This document shows positions 1-11,124 of a DNA stretch of 45,691 nucleotides, one piece after another; positions within the stretch are counted from its first letter, which is position 1; each line of letters opens with the position of its first letter. The DNA is from Erythrobacter sp. SCN 62-14 (lineage in GTDB: Bacteria > Pseudomonadota > Alphaproteobacteria > Sphingomonadales > Sphingomonadaceae): contig MEDW01000008.1 in assembly GCA_001724215.1 (NCBI GenBank), positions 1 to 45,691 of the forward strand, in the 5' to 3' direction. The notes beneath the pieces were generated by a model. That model was given only the letters and a program-made list of their open reading frames with translations. It had not been told where the DNA came from and searched no databases. A program made the translations under genes and the position numbers.

Positions 1-574
1 TCAGCGGTGGCAAATCCTGTTCGCGCAAGCGCCGCACGTCTGCGCGCACCGGATTGCCGGTAAGGTGGACTTTGCCTGCGTGCTTGGGGCTAAGGCGATC
101 AACCACCGCATAGGACGTCGCAATGGCATCCACCCGGCCAGCCAGCAGCCGGTTGACCCGGCCGAGCACTGCGTTCTGTTCGTGGATGATGCTGGGAATG
201 CCGACCGCGGTGGAGGCCAGCAGCGCAGGCAGCGCAGGATAGCCGCCAAAGCCGATGACAGCGGTCGGCTCGACTGTTTCAAACAGACGCAAAGCCATGC
301 TGCGCCCGGCAAGCACCGCGCGCGCCCCCCCGATCCAGCCCAGCGGGTTTTTCCCGAAACGCCCTGCCGGGATGACATGGGCAGTGAGATAATCAGGCTT
401 GCCCGGAATGGCCGCACCGCGTTCATCCGTCACCAGCGCAACGTGATGCCCGCGCGCGTGCAGTTCTGCCGCCAGCGCAAAGGCCGGGATCAAGTGCCCG
501 CCCGTGCCGCCTGCAGCCAGCACGAAATGGCGGCTTGCCCCTGTGGGCGTGGTTTGCGAATTGGCGCCAGTCAT
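1..574 (-). CDS. murG: UDP-N-acetylglucosamine--N-acetylmuramyl-(pentapeptide) pyrophosphoryl-undecaprenol N-acetylglucosamine transferase, 3' end truncated by window start
   Basis: Minus-strand translation from ATG at 574 reads MTGANSQTTPTGASRHFVLAAGGTGGHLIPAFALAAEL..., with the MurG GGTGGH motif; overlaps the ftsW stop; dcw position. Confidence 0.95.
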   Translation of the reverse strand, partial: MTGANSQTTPTGASRHFVLAAGGTGGHLIPAFALAAELHARGHHVALVTDERGAAIPGKPDYLTAHVIPAGRFGKNPLGWIGGARAVLAGRSMALRLFETVEPTAVIGFGGYPALPALLASTAVGIPSIIHEQNAVLGRVNRLLAGRVDAIATSYAVVDRLSPKHAGKVHLTGNPVRADVRRLREQDLPPL

Positions 575-1806
575 GGGCGCTCCTCCTTGCTGTCCAACAA
601 TCCGCGCAGGCCCCGCCCCTCTTTGGCAAGGAACGGGTTGCGCCGCGTGATCGCCAGCAATAGCCCAAGGCCAAAGCACACCGCCAGCACTGATGAGCCG
701 CCATAGCTGATTAGCGGCAAGGTCATGCCTTTGGATGGGAACAATTGCAGGTTCACCAGCATGTTGATGAAGGCCTGCCCGCCAAAACCCGTGATGAGCC
801 CCGCGCCAGCGAGGAGAGCAAACAGGTTTTCTTCATCCACCAGCCGCATCAGCACGCGGATCACGATCGCGCAATAAAGCAGCACCAGCGCGGCGCAGGC
901 AATCAGGCCAAATTCCTCTCCGATCACCGAGAAGATATAATCGGTGTGCGCTTCGGGCAGGTTCATCTTGCGAATACCCAGCCACAACCCGCTGCCGGTC
1001 CACCCACCTGCCATCAGCGTGCGCTGCGCCAGATCGACCTGATCGAAAGCCGTGCCGCCGCCCCAGAATGCATCAATCCGGTGGCGCGCATTATCGTAGA
1101 AGAAATAGGCGAGCGTAAGCCCTGCCACCCCAAGGCCAAGCAGCCCGCCAATGCGCTGCACCGATACGCCAGCCAGCAGCACCAGCACAAACCAGATGCC
1201 GGCAAACAGGATGGTGTCGCCCAGATTGGGTTGCAGCATCAACAGCGCGGCCACAACCACCAACGCAGCGGTTGCAAAGCCCACCACCGGCAGGCTCGCA
1301 TCGCGCAGCCGCCAACTGAGGATCCACGCGAGCGTCACGGCAAAGGCGGGCTTCAGAAATTCGGATGGTTGGAGCGAAAAGCCCACCTCAAGCCAGCGCC
1401 GCGCGCCGTTCCTGACCGGGCCAAAAATTGGCACGAGCACCAGCAGCACCAGCATCACGCCTGCCACCACAATGGCGAGCCTGCGCGCATCATCGCGGCT
1501 GATGAAAGACACCGCCAGCATCCCGCCCAGCCCTGCCAATTGAAACAGGGCGGTGCGGGTCAGGTAGTGGAAGTCGGACAGGTTTTCGCCATGCTTGGCA
1601 GCCTGCGCGGCGCCTGCAGGCGAGGCGGCAGCCGCTGCCACCAGCCCCACCACCATCAGCGCGATGATGAGGCCAAGCAGCATCTTGTCAATCTCGCGCC
1701 ACCAGATGCGGATACCATCGGTCCAGCCGCGCTTGGCCGGAACCGGCGGGTAGAAGCGCTGGCTGCGCTGCGGGGCAAGGCCGTGGGGCGCGCCGCTGGT
1801 GCTCAT
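571..1806 (-). CDS. ftsW: Peptidoglycan glycosyltransferase FtsW (SEDS family)
   Basis: ORF 571..1830; start placed at MSTSGAPHG; multi-TM SEDS protein with ...LPLISYGGSSVLAVC... Confidence 0.95.
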   Translation of the reverse strand: MSTSGAPHGLAPQRSQRFYPPVPAKRGWTDGIRIWWREIDKMLLGLIIALMVVGLVAAAAASPAGAAQAAKHGENLSDFHYLTRTALFQLAGLGGMLAVSFISRDDARRLAIVVAGVMLVLLVLVPIFGPVRNGARRWLEVGFSLQPSEFLKPAFAVTLAWILSWRLRDASLPVVGFATAALVVVAALLMLQPNLGDTILFAGIWFVLVLLAGVSVQRIGGLLGLGVAGLTLAYFFYDNARHRIDAFWGGGTAFDQVDLAQRTLMAGGWTGSGLWLGIRKMNLPEAHTDYIFSVIGEEFGLIACAALVLLYCAIVIRVLMRLVDEENLFALLAGAGLITGFGGQAFINMLVNLQLFPSKGMTLPLISYGGSSVLAVCFGLGLLLAITRRNPFLAKEGRGLRGLLDSKEERP

Positions 1807-3140
1807 GGCGTTTCTCCCTGCGGCTCGCACCCGGTCATGGCCAGCACCATCTGGCGAAAATGGCTTCCGCGCTTTTCATAATCACGGAACTGGTCGTAGC
1901 TGGCACAGGCTGGCGAGAGCAGCACCACATCACCCGGCCGCGCCGCAACGTGCGCCCGGCGCACGGCCTCGCTGATAAGCTCGCAGCGCTCCACCTTGCT
2001 TGTGCTTTCGAGCAGACCTGCAAACATCGGCCCTGCCTCGCCCACGGTGTAGGCAGCTGCGACATTGCCGAGATGATCGGCGCAGGCGCCAAGGCCGTCT
2101 TCCTTGGGCAGGCCGCCAACAATCCAGTGAATGCGCGGGGCGCCGCCGTTGATCGCCGGATCGGGCGGAAAAGCCGCCAGCGCAGGCGCAGCAGAGGCCG
2201 CATTGGTCGCCTTGCTGTCGTTAATATAGACAACGCCGCCTGCCTCGCACACCCGCTCCATGCGGTGCGGCAGGCCGCGATAGGTGGCAAGGCCGTGGGC
2301 GATCTGCGCGTCGGTGAGGCCCAGTTCGCGGCAGATTGCCTGAGCGACACAGGCATTCTGCGCGTTGTGTGGCCCCGCGAGCGAAGGCGAGACGGGCGCG
2401 GTCACATCGCTGCTGCGCGCGCGGATCGGCGAGCGGCCTGCGGCATCAAGGCTGGCGGCAATGGCGCGGGTGTTCTCGTCCTCATCACAGATCACCGCGC
2501 GTCCTTTCTGCTGCATGGCAAACAGGCGCGCCTTTGATCCGGCATAGGTCGCAAAATCGGCGTAGCGATCGAGGTGATCGGGCGTGATGTTGGTGATCGC
2601 GGCAATATCGCAATCGAGCGTAAAGGTGAGATCAATCTGAAAGCTGGAGAGTTCGAGCACATAGACCCCGCCTTCAGGCAAAGGCTCCTGCGCCATGATG
2701 GGCTCGCCAATATTGCCGCCCATCACGGCTGGCACGCCCGCTTCGCGCAAGATGTGATGCACCAGCGCGGTGGTGGTGGATTTGCCGTTTGTGCCGGTGA
2801 TGCCCACCACCTTGTGCGGCGGCAGATGAGGCCGGGCCATCGCGAACAGCTCAATATCGCCAATCACGGGGAGGCCATATTGCCACACATGCGGGCCGAT
2901 AGGGTGGCTGTTCAAAGGCACGCCGGGCGAAATCACCACGCCTGCAAAGCCGGTGAGATCAAGCTCCAGCGGATCAATCAGGCGGCAGCGCCCTTCGAAC
3001 GGCGCGCGGGCAACGTCCTGCCTATCCCACGCGATCACTTCTGCCCCGCTTGCCAGCAACGCTTCTGCCGCAGCCCGCCCCGAACGGGCAAGGCCGAGCA
3101 CCGCAAATTTCTTGCCAGCAAAGGACGGCGAAGTAATCAC
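1803..3140 (-). CDS. murD: UDP-N-acetylmuramoyl-L-alanine--D-glutamate ligase
   Basis: GTG start at 3140 (VITSPSFAGKKFAVLGLARSG...), GITGTNGKSTTTAL P-loop; the 663-aa track ORF is extended upstream through mraY in a spurious frame. Confidence 0.95.
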   Translation of the reverse strand: MITSPSFAGKKFAVLGLARSGRAAAEALLASGAEVIAWDRQDVARAPFEGRCRLIDPLELDLTGFAGVVISPGVPLNSHPIGPHVWQYGLPVIGDIELFAMARPHLPPHKVVGITGTNGKSTTTALVHHILREAGVPAVMGGNIGEPIMAQEPLPEGGVYVLELSSFQIDLTFTLDCDIAAITNITPDHLDRYADFATYAGSKARLFAMQQKGRAVICDEDENTRAIAASLDAAGRSPIRARSSDVTAPVSPSLAGPHNAQNACVAQAICRELGLTDAQIAHGLATYRGLPHRMERVCEAGGVVYINDSKATNAASAAPALAAFPPDPAINGGAPRIHWIVGGLPKEDGLGACADHLGNVAAAYTVGEAGPMFAGLLESTSKVERCELISEAVRRAHVAARPGDVVLLSPACASYDQFRDYEKRGSHFRQMVLAMTGCEPQGETP

Positions 3141-3157
3141 GGATGCGCGCGCTCCCC

Positions 3158-4228
3158 CTATCTCAGCTTCAAGGTGGCAAGGCCGATCAGCGCCAGCACA
3201 ATCGAGATGATCCAGAACCGGATCACGACCTTGCTTTCGCTCCAGCCCAATTGTTCGAAATGGTGGTGAATGGGCGCCATGCGGAACACGCGCTTGCCGG
3301 TGCGCTTGAACCAGAACACCTGCACAATCACGCTGACAGCTTCGAGCACGAACAATCCGCCGACAATCGCCAACACCACTTCGTGATGGCTCGCCACCGC
3401 AATCACACCCAGCGCGCCGCCCAGAGCAAGGCTGCCGGTGTCGCCCATGAACACCGCCGCTGGCGGCGCGTTGAACCACAGGAAGGCCAGCCCTGCCCCC
3501 ATGATCGCCCCGCAAAAAATCGCCAGTTCGCCCGCGCCCACCACATGGGGAATGCCCAGATAGGCGCTGAAATCGGCACGGCCCACGAGATAGGCGATGA
3601 TCGCAAAAGTGCCCGCTGCGATAATCACCGGCATGATCGCCAAGCCATCGAGCCCATCGGTAAGGTTCACCGCGTTGCCCGCGCCGACAATCACGAAAGC
3701 GGCAAAGACGTAATAGAACGGCCCCAAGGGGATGCTGAATTCCGAGAAGAAGGGCACATAAAGATTGGTGTTGATCTGGCTCACGATCAGCCATGATGCG
3801 ACCCCTGCCACCGCGAATTCCGCAAGCAGGCGCACTCTTCCGGGAACGCCCGCGTGGCTGTTTTTGGACACCTTGTCGTAATCATCAAGGAACCCGATCA
3901 GCCCGAAACCGATCGTCACCGCCAGACACGCCCAGACAAACGGGCTCGACCAGTTCATCCAGAGCAGCAGCGAAATCGTCAGCGAGACGAGGATCATCAA
4001 CCCGCCCATAGTTGGCGTGCCGCGCTTGGCGAGGTGGCTTTGCGGGCCGTCTTCGCGGATCGGCTGGCCCTTGCCTTGGCGCACGCGCAGCAAATTGATG
4101 AACTGCGGCCCGATGACAAGACCAATCGCCAGCGCGGTGATCAAAGTCGCGCCCGCACGGAAGGTCTGGTAGCGCACCAGATTGAGGATCCCTTCAAACC
4201 CGAGCAGTTCGGCAAGCCAGTAGAACAT
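3158..4228 (-). CDS. mraY: Phospho-N-acetylmuramoyl-pentapeptide-transferase
   Basis: 356 aa, [26 protein letters not shown]..., GTPTMGG and [10 protein letters not shown] motifs. Confidence 0.97.
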   Translation of the reverse strand: MFYWLAELLGFEGILNLVRYQTFRAGATLITALAIGLVIGPQFINLLRVRQGKGQPIREDGPQSHLAKRGTPTMGGLMILVSLTISLLLWMNWSSPFVWACLAVTIGFGLIGFLDDYDKVSKNSHAGVPGRVRLLAEFAVAGVASWLIVSQINTNLYVPFFSEFSIPLGPFYYVFAAFVIVGAGNAVNLTDGLDGLAIMPVIIAAGTFAIIAYLVGRADFSAYLGIPHVVGAGELAIFCGAIMGAGLAFLWFNAPPAAVFMGDTGSLALGGALGVIAVASHHEVVLAIVGGLFVLEAVSVIVQVFWFKRTGKRVFRMAPIHHHFEQLGWSESKVVIRFWIISIVLALIGLATLKLR

Positions 4229-4276
4229 TCATATCGTCCTTTGCGCTCCTTGCCCCCGCCGGGTGCGGCGAGGGGT

Positions 4277-5746
4277 TCAGGCGCCTTGGGTCAAGCGGGC
4301 CACGAGTGTGCCAAGACCCACCGAATTGGAGCCCTTGACCAACACCGCATCCCCCGGGCAGAGGCCAACTTCGCCAAGCACACCGATAGCCTCGTCCGGA
4401 CTTTGGCAATGGGCGAAGCGGATGGCCTTGCCAAGCGAATCGGGCGCGCCTTTCCCCAGTTCCGCGGCAAGCGCCGCCATCTCAGCGCCCACAAGGATCG
4501 CATAGCTCACGCCCGCCTCGGCCAATGGCTCGGCCAGTTGGCGGTGGAAGCCATCGGAAAAATCGCCCAATTCTTTCATGCTGCCGAGCACCGCGATGCG
4601 CCGCGTGGCAGGCGTCTGCGCGAGCGCTTTCAAGGTTGCGCGCATCGAGGCCGGATTGGCGTTGTAGCTTTCATCGATGAGCAGTGCCTTGCCACCTGCA
4701 AGCGTGAGCGTGTGGCGTTCGCCCCGGCCTTTGAGCCCGCCCATTTCGGCAAGCGCAAGGCCAGCGCTTGCCAGATCGCCGCCCGCTGCGCGCACCGCAG
4801 CAATCACGCCGAGCGAGTTGACAATCCAGTGATCGCCGGGTTCGGCGATGGTGTAACAAAGGCGAATATCGCCAAGGTCAGCAGTGACAAGCGAGCCGCC
4901 GCCCGGCGCTGCAATTGCATCGAGCAGGCGCACATCAGCATCCTTGGCGCGTCCGAAGGTGATAACCTTGTGGCCCAACGCGCGGGCATGGTCGATCATC
5001 CGCGCAGCCCATTCGCTGTCTGCCGGAATGATCGCCGTGCCCCCACGCATCAGCCCTGTAAAAATCTGCGATTTTTCATCGGCAATCGCCTCCAGACTGC
5101 CGAGGTTCTCGATATGGGCAGGGGCAATCGTGGTGATGAGCGCGACATGCGGGCGGACATGGGAGGTAAGGGGCGCGATTTCGCCGGCGTGGTTCATGCC
5201 CATTTCGAACACGCCGAATTTGGCGCGGGCGGGCAGGCGCGCAAGGCTCAAAGGCACGCCGACATGGTTGTTGTAACTGCGCACAGAGCGATGGGCGGCC
5301 CCTCTGCTGGCGCGGTCGAGACAGGCAAAGATCGCTTCTTTGACCCCGGTCTTGCCCACCGAGCCGGTGATCCCGATCCGCACCGCTTCGCTCCGCTCGC
5401 GCGCGGCATGGGCAAGCGCGTGGAGCGCGGCGGTGGTATCCTGCACCAACACATGAGGGAATGGCACAGGGCGATCGACAATCGCCGCCACCGCGCCGCG
5501 CGCAAAGGCGGCTTCGATAAAGCGGTGGCCGTCCATCGCCTCGCCTTTCAGCGCGACAAACAGATCGCCTGCGCGCACATCGCGCGAATCCATTTCAACG
5601 CCTGATGCCTGAAATGCGGCGCTGGCTGTGCCGCCGGTCGCCTCAGCAATCTCGTCGCTTGACCACAAAGCCAGCGGCAGCGCGTCACGCGGATCGGCGG
5701 GCCATGCTTTCAAAAGCGGGTGGCGGGCAAGTTTAGCCATGCTCAT
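4277..5746 (-). CDS. murF: UDP-N-acetylmuramoyl-tripeptide--D-alanyl-D-alanine ligase
   Basis: Start MSMAKLARHPLLKAW (or MAKL at 5740); GITGSVGKTGVKEA P-loop and Mur ligase motifs. Confidence 0.95.
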   Translation of the reverse strand: MSMAKLARHPLLKAWPADPRDALPLALWSSDEIAEATGGTASAAFQASGVEMDSRDVRAGDLFVALKGEAMDGHRFIEAAFARGAVAAIVDRPVPFPHVLVQDTTAALHALAHAARERSEAVRIGITGSVGKTGVKEAIFACLDRASRGAAHRSVRSYNNHVGVPLSLARLPARAKFGVFEMGMNHAGEIAPLTSHVRPHVALITTIAPAHIENLGSLEAIADEKSQIFTGLMRGGTAIIPADSEWAARMIDHARALGHKVITFGRAKDADVRLLDAIAAPGGGSLVTADLGDIRLCYTIAEPGDHWIVNSLGVIAAVRAAGGDLASAGLALAEMGGLKGRGERHTLTLAGGKALLIDESYNANPASMRATLKALAQTPATRRIAVLGSMKELGDFSDGFHRQLAEPLAEAGVSYAILVGAEMAALAAELGKGAPDSLGKAIRFAHCQSPDEAIGVLGEVGLCPGDAVLVKGSNSVGLGTLVARLTQGA

Positions 5747-5750
5747 AGCC

Positions 5751-7229
5751 TCAAGCCTTCCATCCGGCGCATTGCCGCGCCACTTCGACATCATCAAAAG
5801 GTTCAATGCGCATGGTGTCTCCTGAGCCGAAAATCTGCCCCTGTTCGTGTCCCTTGCCAGCAATCAGCACAATGTCACGCTCGCCAGCCTCAGCAATGGC
5901 GGCGGCAATCGCGGCGCGGCGATCTGCCACTTCGCGCGCCCTATGGCCTGCGCCTGCGAGAATAGCGGCGCGGATCGCGGAAGGTTCCTCGCTGCGGGGG
6001 TTGTCATCGGTGATAATCACCAGATCAGCGCCCTTGGCGGCGGCCTCGCCCATCGCTGCGCGCTTGCCCGCGTCGCGATCTCCGCCTGCGCCAAACACCA
6101 CAATCAAGCGGCCACCTTCGCCCACATGGGGCCGCAAGGCTGCGATGGCGGCTTCGAGCGCATCGGGGGTGTGGGCATAGTCGACATAGGCAGGCGCGTC
6201 TGCGGGATTGATCGCGGCGCGTTCCAGCCGCCCGCGCACCGGTTGCAATCGGGTGAGCGCATCGAACACGGCAGGTGCTGCCATCCCGGTCGAAATCGCA
6301 AGGCCCGCTGCCACCAGCGCGTTGGCCGCCTGATAGGCCCCGATCAGCGGCAGGGTAACGGTGCGCGCCTCGCCTCTATGCTCAATCGTCAGGCTCTGGC
6401 CAAGCGTGGTCGGGACGCGCGCGGTGAGATGCAGGAACTCGCCCCGCTCGCCCACCGTGCGCACGTCCAGTCCGCGCTCGGCAGCAAAGGCAGCGGCGCG
6501 CTCCATCCACTCAGCCCCATCCTCGCCAAGATGAATGATCACAGGCGCGCCCGGCGGCGTCACTTCGGCAAAGAGCCTGAGCTTGGCCGCGAAATACTCC
6601 TCCATCGTGCCGTGGTAATCGAGGTGATCGCGGCTGAAATTGGTGAAGGCTGAGGCGGCGAGCGGGAGGCCTTCGCTGCGATATTGGGAGAGGCCGTGGC
6701 TCGATGCCTCATAGGCGACATGGGTCACGCCTTCGCGCGCCAATCCCGCCATATTGGCAAGGAAGGTGACAATATCAGGCGTGGTCAGCCCGGTTGCAAC
6801 GCTGCCATCGGGCGTGGTGACACCGAGCGTCCCGATACTGGCCGCGCGCTCACCGCCCATGCGCCAGATCTGGCGGGTCATTTCCACAGTTGAGGTCTTG
6901 CCATTGGTGCCCGTGACCGCGACCAGCACCGGCGGCACCGGCTGGAAAAATCCGGCAGCAAGGCTGGCAAAGGCGCGGCGCGGGGTATCGCTCGCAATAT
7001 GGAACGCGCCTTGAACCGCAGCCTCTGGCCGGGCGACCACCGCCACAGCCCCAGCCGCGATGGCATCGGGGATAAAGCTCTCGCCATCCACCCGCGCGCC
7101 CTGAAAGGCGCCGAACACCGTGCCGGGGGCAACCTTGCGGTGATCGATCGCAAAGCCCGTCACCTCAATCGCTGAAGCTTCCTCAGGCGCGCTCAACCCG
7201 GCCCGTTCGATCAGCGCTGCCAGCCTCAC
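5751..7229 (-). CDS. murE: UDP-N-acetylmuramoyl-L-alanyl-D-glutamate--2,6-diaminopimelate ligase
   Basis: 492 aa, GTG start overlapping the ftsI stop; VTGTNGKTSTVEM, DDNPRSE (DAP-type) motif. Confidence 0.96.
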   Translation of the reverse strand: MRLAALIERAGLSAPEEASAIEVTGFAIDHRKVAPGTVFGAFQGARVDGESFIPDAIAAGAVAVVARPEAAVQGAFHIASDTPRRAFASLAAGFFQPVPPVLVAVTGTNGKTSTVEMTRQIWRMGGERAASIGTLGVTTPDGSVATGLTTPDIVTFLANMAGLAREGVTHVAYEASSHGLSQYRSEGLPLAASAFTNFSRDHLDYHGTMEEYFAAKLRLFAEVTPPGAPVIIHLGEDGAEWMERAAAFAAERGLDVRTVGERGEFLHLTARVPTTLGQSLTIEHRGEARTVTLPLIGAYQAANALVAAGLAISTGMAAPAVFDALTRLQPVRGRLERAAINPADAPAYVDYAHTPDALEAAIAALRPHVGEGGRLIVVFGAGGDRDAGKRAAMGEAAAKGADLVIITDDNPRSEEPSAIRAAILAGAGHRAREVADRRAAIAAAIAEAGERDIVLIAGKGHEQGQIFGSGDTMRIEPFDDVEVARQCAGWKA

Positions 7230-8944
7230 TTGCGGCCCTCCACCAGATAGCGCAGGTCCGAAATATCCACGTCGCGGCTTTCATCGGGCAGCACGCCCAG
7301 CATTGGCCCAATGCGCGGCACGAGGCGCCCCACCACAGGCGCTGCGGTGAAGGCGGCGGTGCGCTGGAAAGAACTGGCCGCTGTGCCGCGCGGTTCATCA
7401 ATCACGATCACCACCACATAGCGCGGCCGATCCAGCGGGAAGGCGGCAGCAAAGGACGTCACCAGCGAGGTTTTCTTGTAAACACCGCCGGCGTTCTTTT
7501 CAGCCGAGCCCGTCTTGCCGCCCACGCGGTAGCCCTTGGCATCGGCGCTGCGCCCTGTTCCATACATCGAAATCATCCGCAGCATCTGGCGCATGCGCGA
7601 TGAGGTCGATTCCTTGAACACGCGGCGTCCGCGCGGCACATCCTTGGGCTCAAGCTTCAACATCGTGGCCGGCCGCCATATCCCGCCATTGACCATCGCG
7701 GCATAGGCGCTCGCCAGATGCAGCGGGGTTACGGCAAGGCCATGGCCATAGCTTACCGTCATGTTGGTGATGCGCGCCCAGTCCCCACGCGGAAACAGCG
7801 GCTTGCCCCGTGCAGGCAATTCGACAAAGGGGCGCTGATCCATGCCGAGATCAATCAGCGTCGCGCGCAATTTGTCCGCGCCCAGTTCATCGGCCACCCG
7901 CGCAGTGACAGTATTCGAGGAATAGACCAGCGCCTGCGGCACATTAAGGCCAGTCCCCTTGGGCTTCATGTCTTTCAGACTGCGTCCTGCGACCTGGACC
8001 GGGGTCGCATCCCACACCTTTGACAGATCGCGCACCACGCCTGCATCAATTGCCGCCGCAACAGTGATCGGCTTGAAGGTGGAACCCAGTTCATAAACGC
8101 CGTTGGTGACGCGGTTGAACACATTGGGCGCGCCTGCTGCGCCTGCGGTGTTGGGATCGAAATCGGGCAGGCTCGCCATTGCCATCACTTCGCCGGTGTC
8201 GACATCAAGGACAATGCCAGCAGCGCCAATCGCGTTGGTGGCGAGCATCCCTTTCTTGAGTTCATCCTCGAGCGCGCCCTGCACCCGGACATCGACCGAG
8301 AGCGCCACCGATTGGCCGCGCAGTTCGGGGTGGTGAAGACGCTCTTCGAGCACCTGTTCCATGCCCAGCTTGCCGCCTTCGCCTTCGACAACATAGCCAA
8401 GAATATGTGCACCAAGGCTGCCTTGCGGGTAGTGGCGATCGGTCTCACGCGGGATTTCGAGCGCCACTTCGCCCAGCGCAAAGACCTCGTTGGCTTCTTC
8501 GGGCAGCAGGCGGCGACGCAGATAGCCAGCGCGCCCCGAGGCAAGCCGTTCCGCCAAGCGCGTCTCGTTCATGTCGGGAAAAATCTTCACCAGCGCGCGG
8601 GCGACTTCTTTGGGCGAGCGCACCAGCGGGCTGCCATCATCGCCCATCGCCTGCGGGTTGAACCACAAGGCATAGGCGGGGAAAGCGCGCGCCAGCGGCA
8701 CGCCGTTGCGATCGGTGATCTCGCCGCGCGGGGGCAGCAGCGCGTCTTCAAGGCTGGTGCGGCGCGGCGCTTCGCCGGCAAGGCCCAGCCAGCCAATCCG
8801 CACCAACGCCCCGCAGGCCACCAGCGCAAAGATCGCCGCCACCCACAGCACCCGCCATCTGGCGGTGAGCACCGTGCGATAGCGTTGCTGCATCAGATGA
8901 ACGCGGCCCGCCGGAATCGCTGGCGGTACGGCGTAGGCACTCAT
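7226..8944 (-). CDS. ftsI: Peptidoglycan D,D-transpeptidase FtsI (PBP3)
   Basis: 572 aa, N-terminal TM, ELGSTFKPITVAAA (SxxK), SSN, KTGSAEK motifs. Confidence 0.96.
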   Translation of the reverse strand: MSAYAVPPAIPAGRVHLMQQRYRTVLTARWRVLWVAAIFALVACGALVRIGWLGLAGEAPRRTSLEDALLPPRGEITDRNGVPLARAFPAYALWFNPQAMGDDGSPLVRSPKEVARALVKIFPDMNETRLAERLASGRAGYLRRRLLPEEANEVFALGEVALEIPRETDRHYPQGSLGAHILGYVVEGEGGKLGMEQVLEERLHHPELRGQSVALSVDVRVQGALEDELKKGMLATNAIGAAGIVLDVDTGEVMAMASLPDFDPNTAGAAGAPNVFNRVTNGVYELGSTFKPITVAAAIDAGVVRDLSKVWDATPVQVAGRSLKDMKPKGTGLNVPQALVYSSNTVTARVADELGADKLRATLIDLGMDQRPFVELPARGKPLFPRGDWARITNMTVSYGHGLAVTPLHLASAYAAMVNGGIWRPATMLKLEPKDVPRGRRVFKESTSSRMRQMLRMISMYGTGRSADAKGYRVGGKTGSAEKNAGGVYKKTSLVTSFAAAFPLDRPRYVVVIVIDEPRGTAASSFQRTAAFTAAPVVGRLVPRIGPMLGVLPDESRDVDISDLRYLVEGRK

Positions 8945-9510
8945 TCGCTGACGCTCTGCTTGGCGGCGGCCGCACCTGTCTGCGCGCGGGCTGGGCGGAT
9001 CGGTGAAGCCTCGATCAGAAAGTCGCCAAAGGCATCGGCAAACATTGCCCCTGCATCCGCGTCTGCCTTTGCCGAGGCAAGCGTCACCCGCTCACCGGAA
9101 AGCGGAGAGACCATTGCAGCCTCCTGACGCGGCCCGGCAGGGTTGGTGCTGCCTGCGCTGTCAACCGCCTCGGCGCGCGCAAGGCGGATCTGCTGCGGCG
9201 CATTGGGACCAAGCGGCTGACCAAGGCTGGCAAGCTGGCGTTCACCATCAAGGAACTGATCGGCGCGCGGCGCGGCAAAGCCGAATTCGACCGCGTTCCA
9301 TTCGACCAATTGCCGCTGGCTGGCGCGGGTTTCGAACTCGGTTTCCAAGAGCATGCTCTCGCGCTTCAGAGCGATGATCTGGCGTTCAGCGAGCAGCACC
9401 TCGCTTTTCACGGCATGGACCCGCACGCTGAGCAGCGCAAACAGGGCAATGCACACGGCAAGGACTGCGGCCCAGCCCAAGGAACGCATCTGACTTTGGC
9501 GCAGGCTCAT
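8941..9510 (-). CDS. ftsL: Cell division protein FtsL-like
   Basis: 189 aa, one N-terminal TM followed by coiled coil, located between rsmH and ftsI. Confidence 0.8.
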   Translation of the reverse strand: MSLRQSQMRSLGWAAVLAVCIALFALLSVRVHAVKSEVLLAERQIIALKRESMLLETEFETRASQRQLVEWNAVEFGFAAPRADQFLDGERQLASLGQPLGPNAPQQIRLARAEAVDSAGSTNPAGPRQEAAMVSPLSGERVTLASAKADADAGAMFADAFGDFLIEASPIRPARAQTGAAAAKQSVSE

Positions 9511-10451
9511 GCGGCGATCTCCCGAGCAGGCGCATGGGTGCGGCGGGCGTGGCGCAAGGTGGAGGAACGGCTGCGTGGATTGCGGGCAATCTCGGCCTCG
9601 CTCGGGCGGATGCCCTTGGACACCTTGGCAAAGGTTGGCGGCGGCCCCGCCACTTCACCCGGCAGATGACGCGACACGGCGCGGCCTGCACCGGATGCTT
9701 CGCGCAGGAAATGCTTCACGATGCGGTCTTCAAGGCTGTGGAAGCTGACAACCGCCAGCACCCCGCCCTCGCGCAGCAGGGCTTCGGCAGCAGCAAGGCC
9801 AGCGCGCAGTTCGCCCAGTTCATCATTCACATGAATGCGAACGGCCTGAAAGGTGCGCGTGGCCGGGTCTTTCTTGTCATGGGGTTTGTGACCCAAAGCG
9901 CGGCGCACCACGCGGGCAAGCTCGCCCGTGGTCGCCAGCGGCCGCGCTGCCACGATCGCACGCGCAACCCGGCGCGACTGGCGTTCCTCGCCGTAATGAT
10001 ACAGCACATCGGCAATCGCGGCCTCATCGGCGGTGTTGAGGAAATCAGCAGCGCTTTCCCCATCTTGGCTCATCCGCATATCGAGCGGGCCATCATGCAT
10101 GAAAGCAAAGCCGCGGCCTGCCTGATCCAATTGCATGGACGACACGCCAATATCCATCACCACCGCGTCGACCTGCGGCACGCCGATGCGGGTCATTGCT
10201 TCGCGCATGGCGGAAAAGCGGGCTGGATGAAGCGTGAGCCGACCGGGAAAACCCGACGCCATCGCCTCGCCTGCCACGATGGCGTCGGGGTCCCTATCAA
10301 AGGCGTGGACACTGGCCCCCGCCTCAAGGAGCGCGCGGGTGTAACCGCCCGCCCCGAAGGTGGCGTCAATAATAGTCATGCCGGGCCGGGGTGCAAGCGC
10401 CTCGACCACTTCATTCAACAGGACAGGAATATGGGGCGCCTCAGGCATCAT
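9507..10451 (-). CDS. rsmH: 16S rRNA (cytosine(1402)-N(4))-methyltransferase
   Basis: Start [36 protein letters not shown]; MraW family. Confidence 0.95.
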   Translation of the reverse strand: MMPEAPHIPVLLNEVVEALAPRPGMTIIDATFGAGGYTRALLEAGASVHAFDRDPDAIVAGEAMASGFPGRLTLHPARFSAMREAMTRIGVPQVDAVVMDIGVSSMQLDQAGRGFAFMHDGPLDMRMSQDGESAADFLNTADEAAIADVLYHYGEERQSRRVARAIVAARPLATTGELARVVRRALGHKPHDKKDPATRTFQAVRIHVNDELGELRAGLAAAEALLREGGVLAVVSFHSLEDRIVKHFLREASGAGRAVSRHLPGEVAGPPPTFAKVSKGIRPSEAEIARNPRSRSSTLRHARRTHAPAREIAA

Positions 10452-10939
10452 GCGCCCTTCCTTGCGGCAGCGACCAGCTTGGTGCAGGCGGCCTGCGCGC
10501 TTTTCCATTCAGGGCCCATCCGGGCAAGCTCTGCCGGGCTCCATACGAAAAAGAACTCGCCGGCCGCCTGAAAGAACAACCCATCGCCCACCTTGCCCAG
10601 ATCGCGCAGGTGTTCGGGCATCACGAAACGCCCGCTATCGTCAAAGGGAAGCTGTTCAAAACCAAACAATTGCGCAGCGCGCACGTCGCGATCAAAACTG
10701 GCATCATTCATGCGGATCGCGCGGTCTTCCTCGCGTTCAAGCTGGGCGTTGAGCTTTTCGGTGCGCGACAGACCAAAGCCGATCAGACAATCAAAGCGAT
10801 CATGGGCAGCAAGACACAAGGTGCGGTTACCGCCCGAACTTTCCTTGACTGCCTTGCGGAAGGCAGGCGGCAGGACAAAGCGGCCCTTGTCGCCGGCGGG
10901 CGAATAGGCTTGGCCAGAATATCCTGCAAAGCCCGACAC
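10448..10939 (-). CDS. mraZ: Transcriptional regulator / division protein MraZ
   Basis: GTG start at 10939 ([29 protein letters not shown]...); two SpoVT-AbrB-like halves (DKGRFVLP and DDSGRFVMP). Confidence 0.92.
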   Translation of the reverse strand: MSGFAGYSGQAYSPAGDKGRFVLPPAFRKAVKESSGGNRTLCLAAHDRFDCLIGFGLSRTEKLNAQLEREEDRAIRMNDASFDRDVRAAQLFGFEQLPFDDSGRFVMPEHLRDLGKVGDGLFFQAAGEFFFVWSPAELARMGPEWKSAQAACTKLVAAARKGA

Positions 10940-11124
10940 TTGGCCCCAATCCCCCCAATTATCTGCGGCCCCTCGCGCCCTCCCACAAGGACTGTGCGGC
11001 CATAAACCCGGCCAAGCCTCCCCCGTTGCCGCCTGCGCGCTGCGAAGCGCAGAGGATGGCTGCACGCTGATGCCGATGGCCCGCGCGATGCAAACAGGAG
11101 TGCTTGATGGGCTTTGGTAATATC

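Noticed and set aside
745-1881. 378-aa + strand ORF antisense to ftsW
   Set aside because: His/Gln-rich low-complexity translation opposite a clear FtsW; shadow ORF.
3854-5605. 583-aa + strand ORF antisense to murF/mraY
   Set aside because: Shadow ORF created by high-GC codon bias opposite recognised Mur enzymes; His/Arg/Gln-rich, no recognisable fold.
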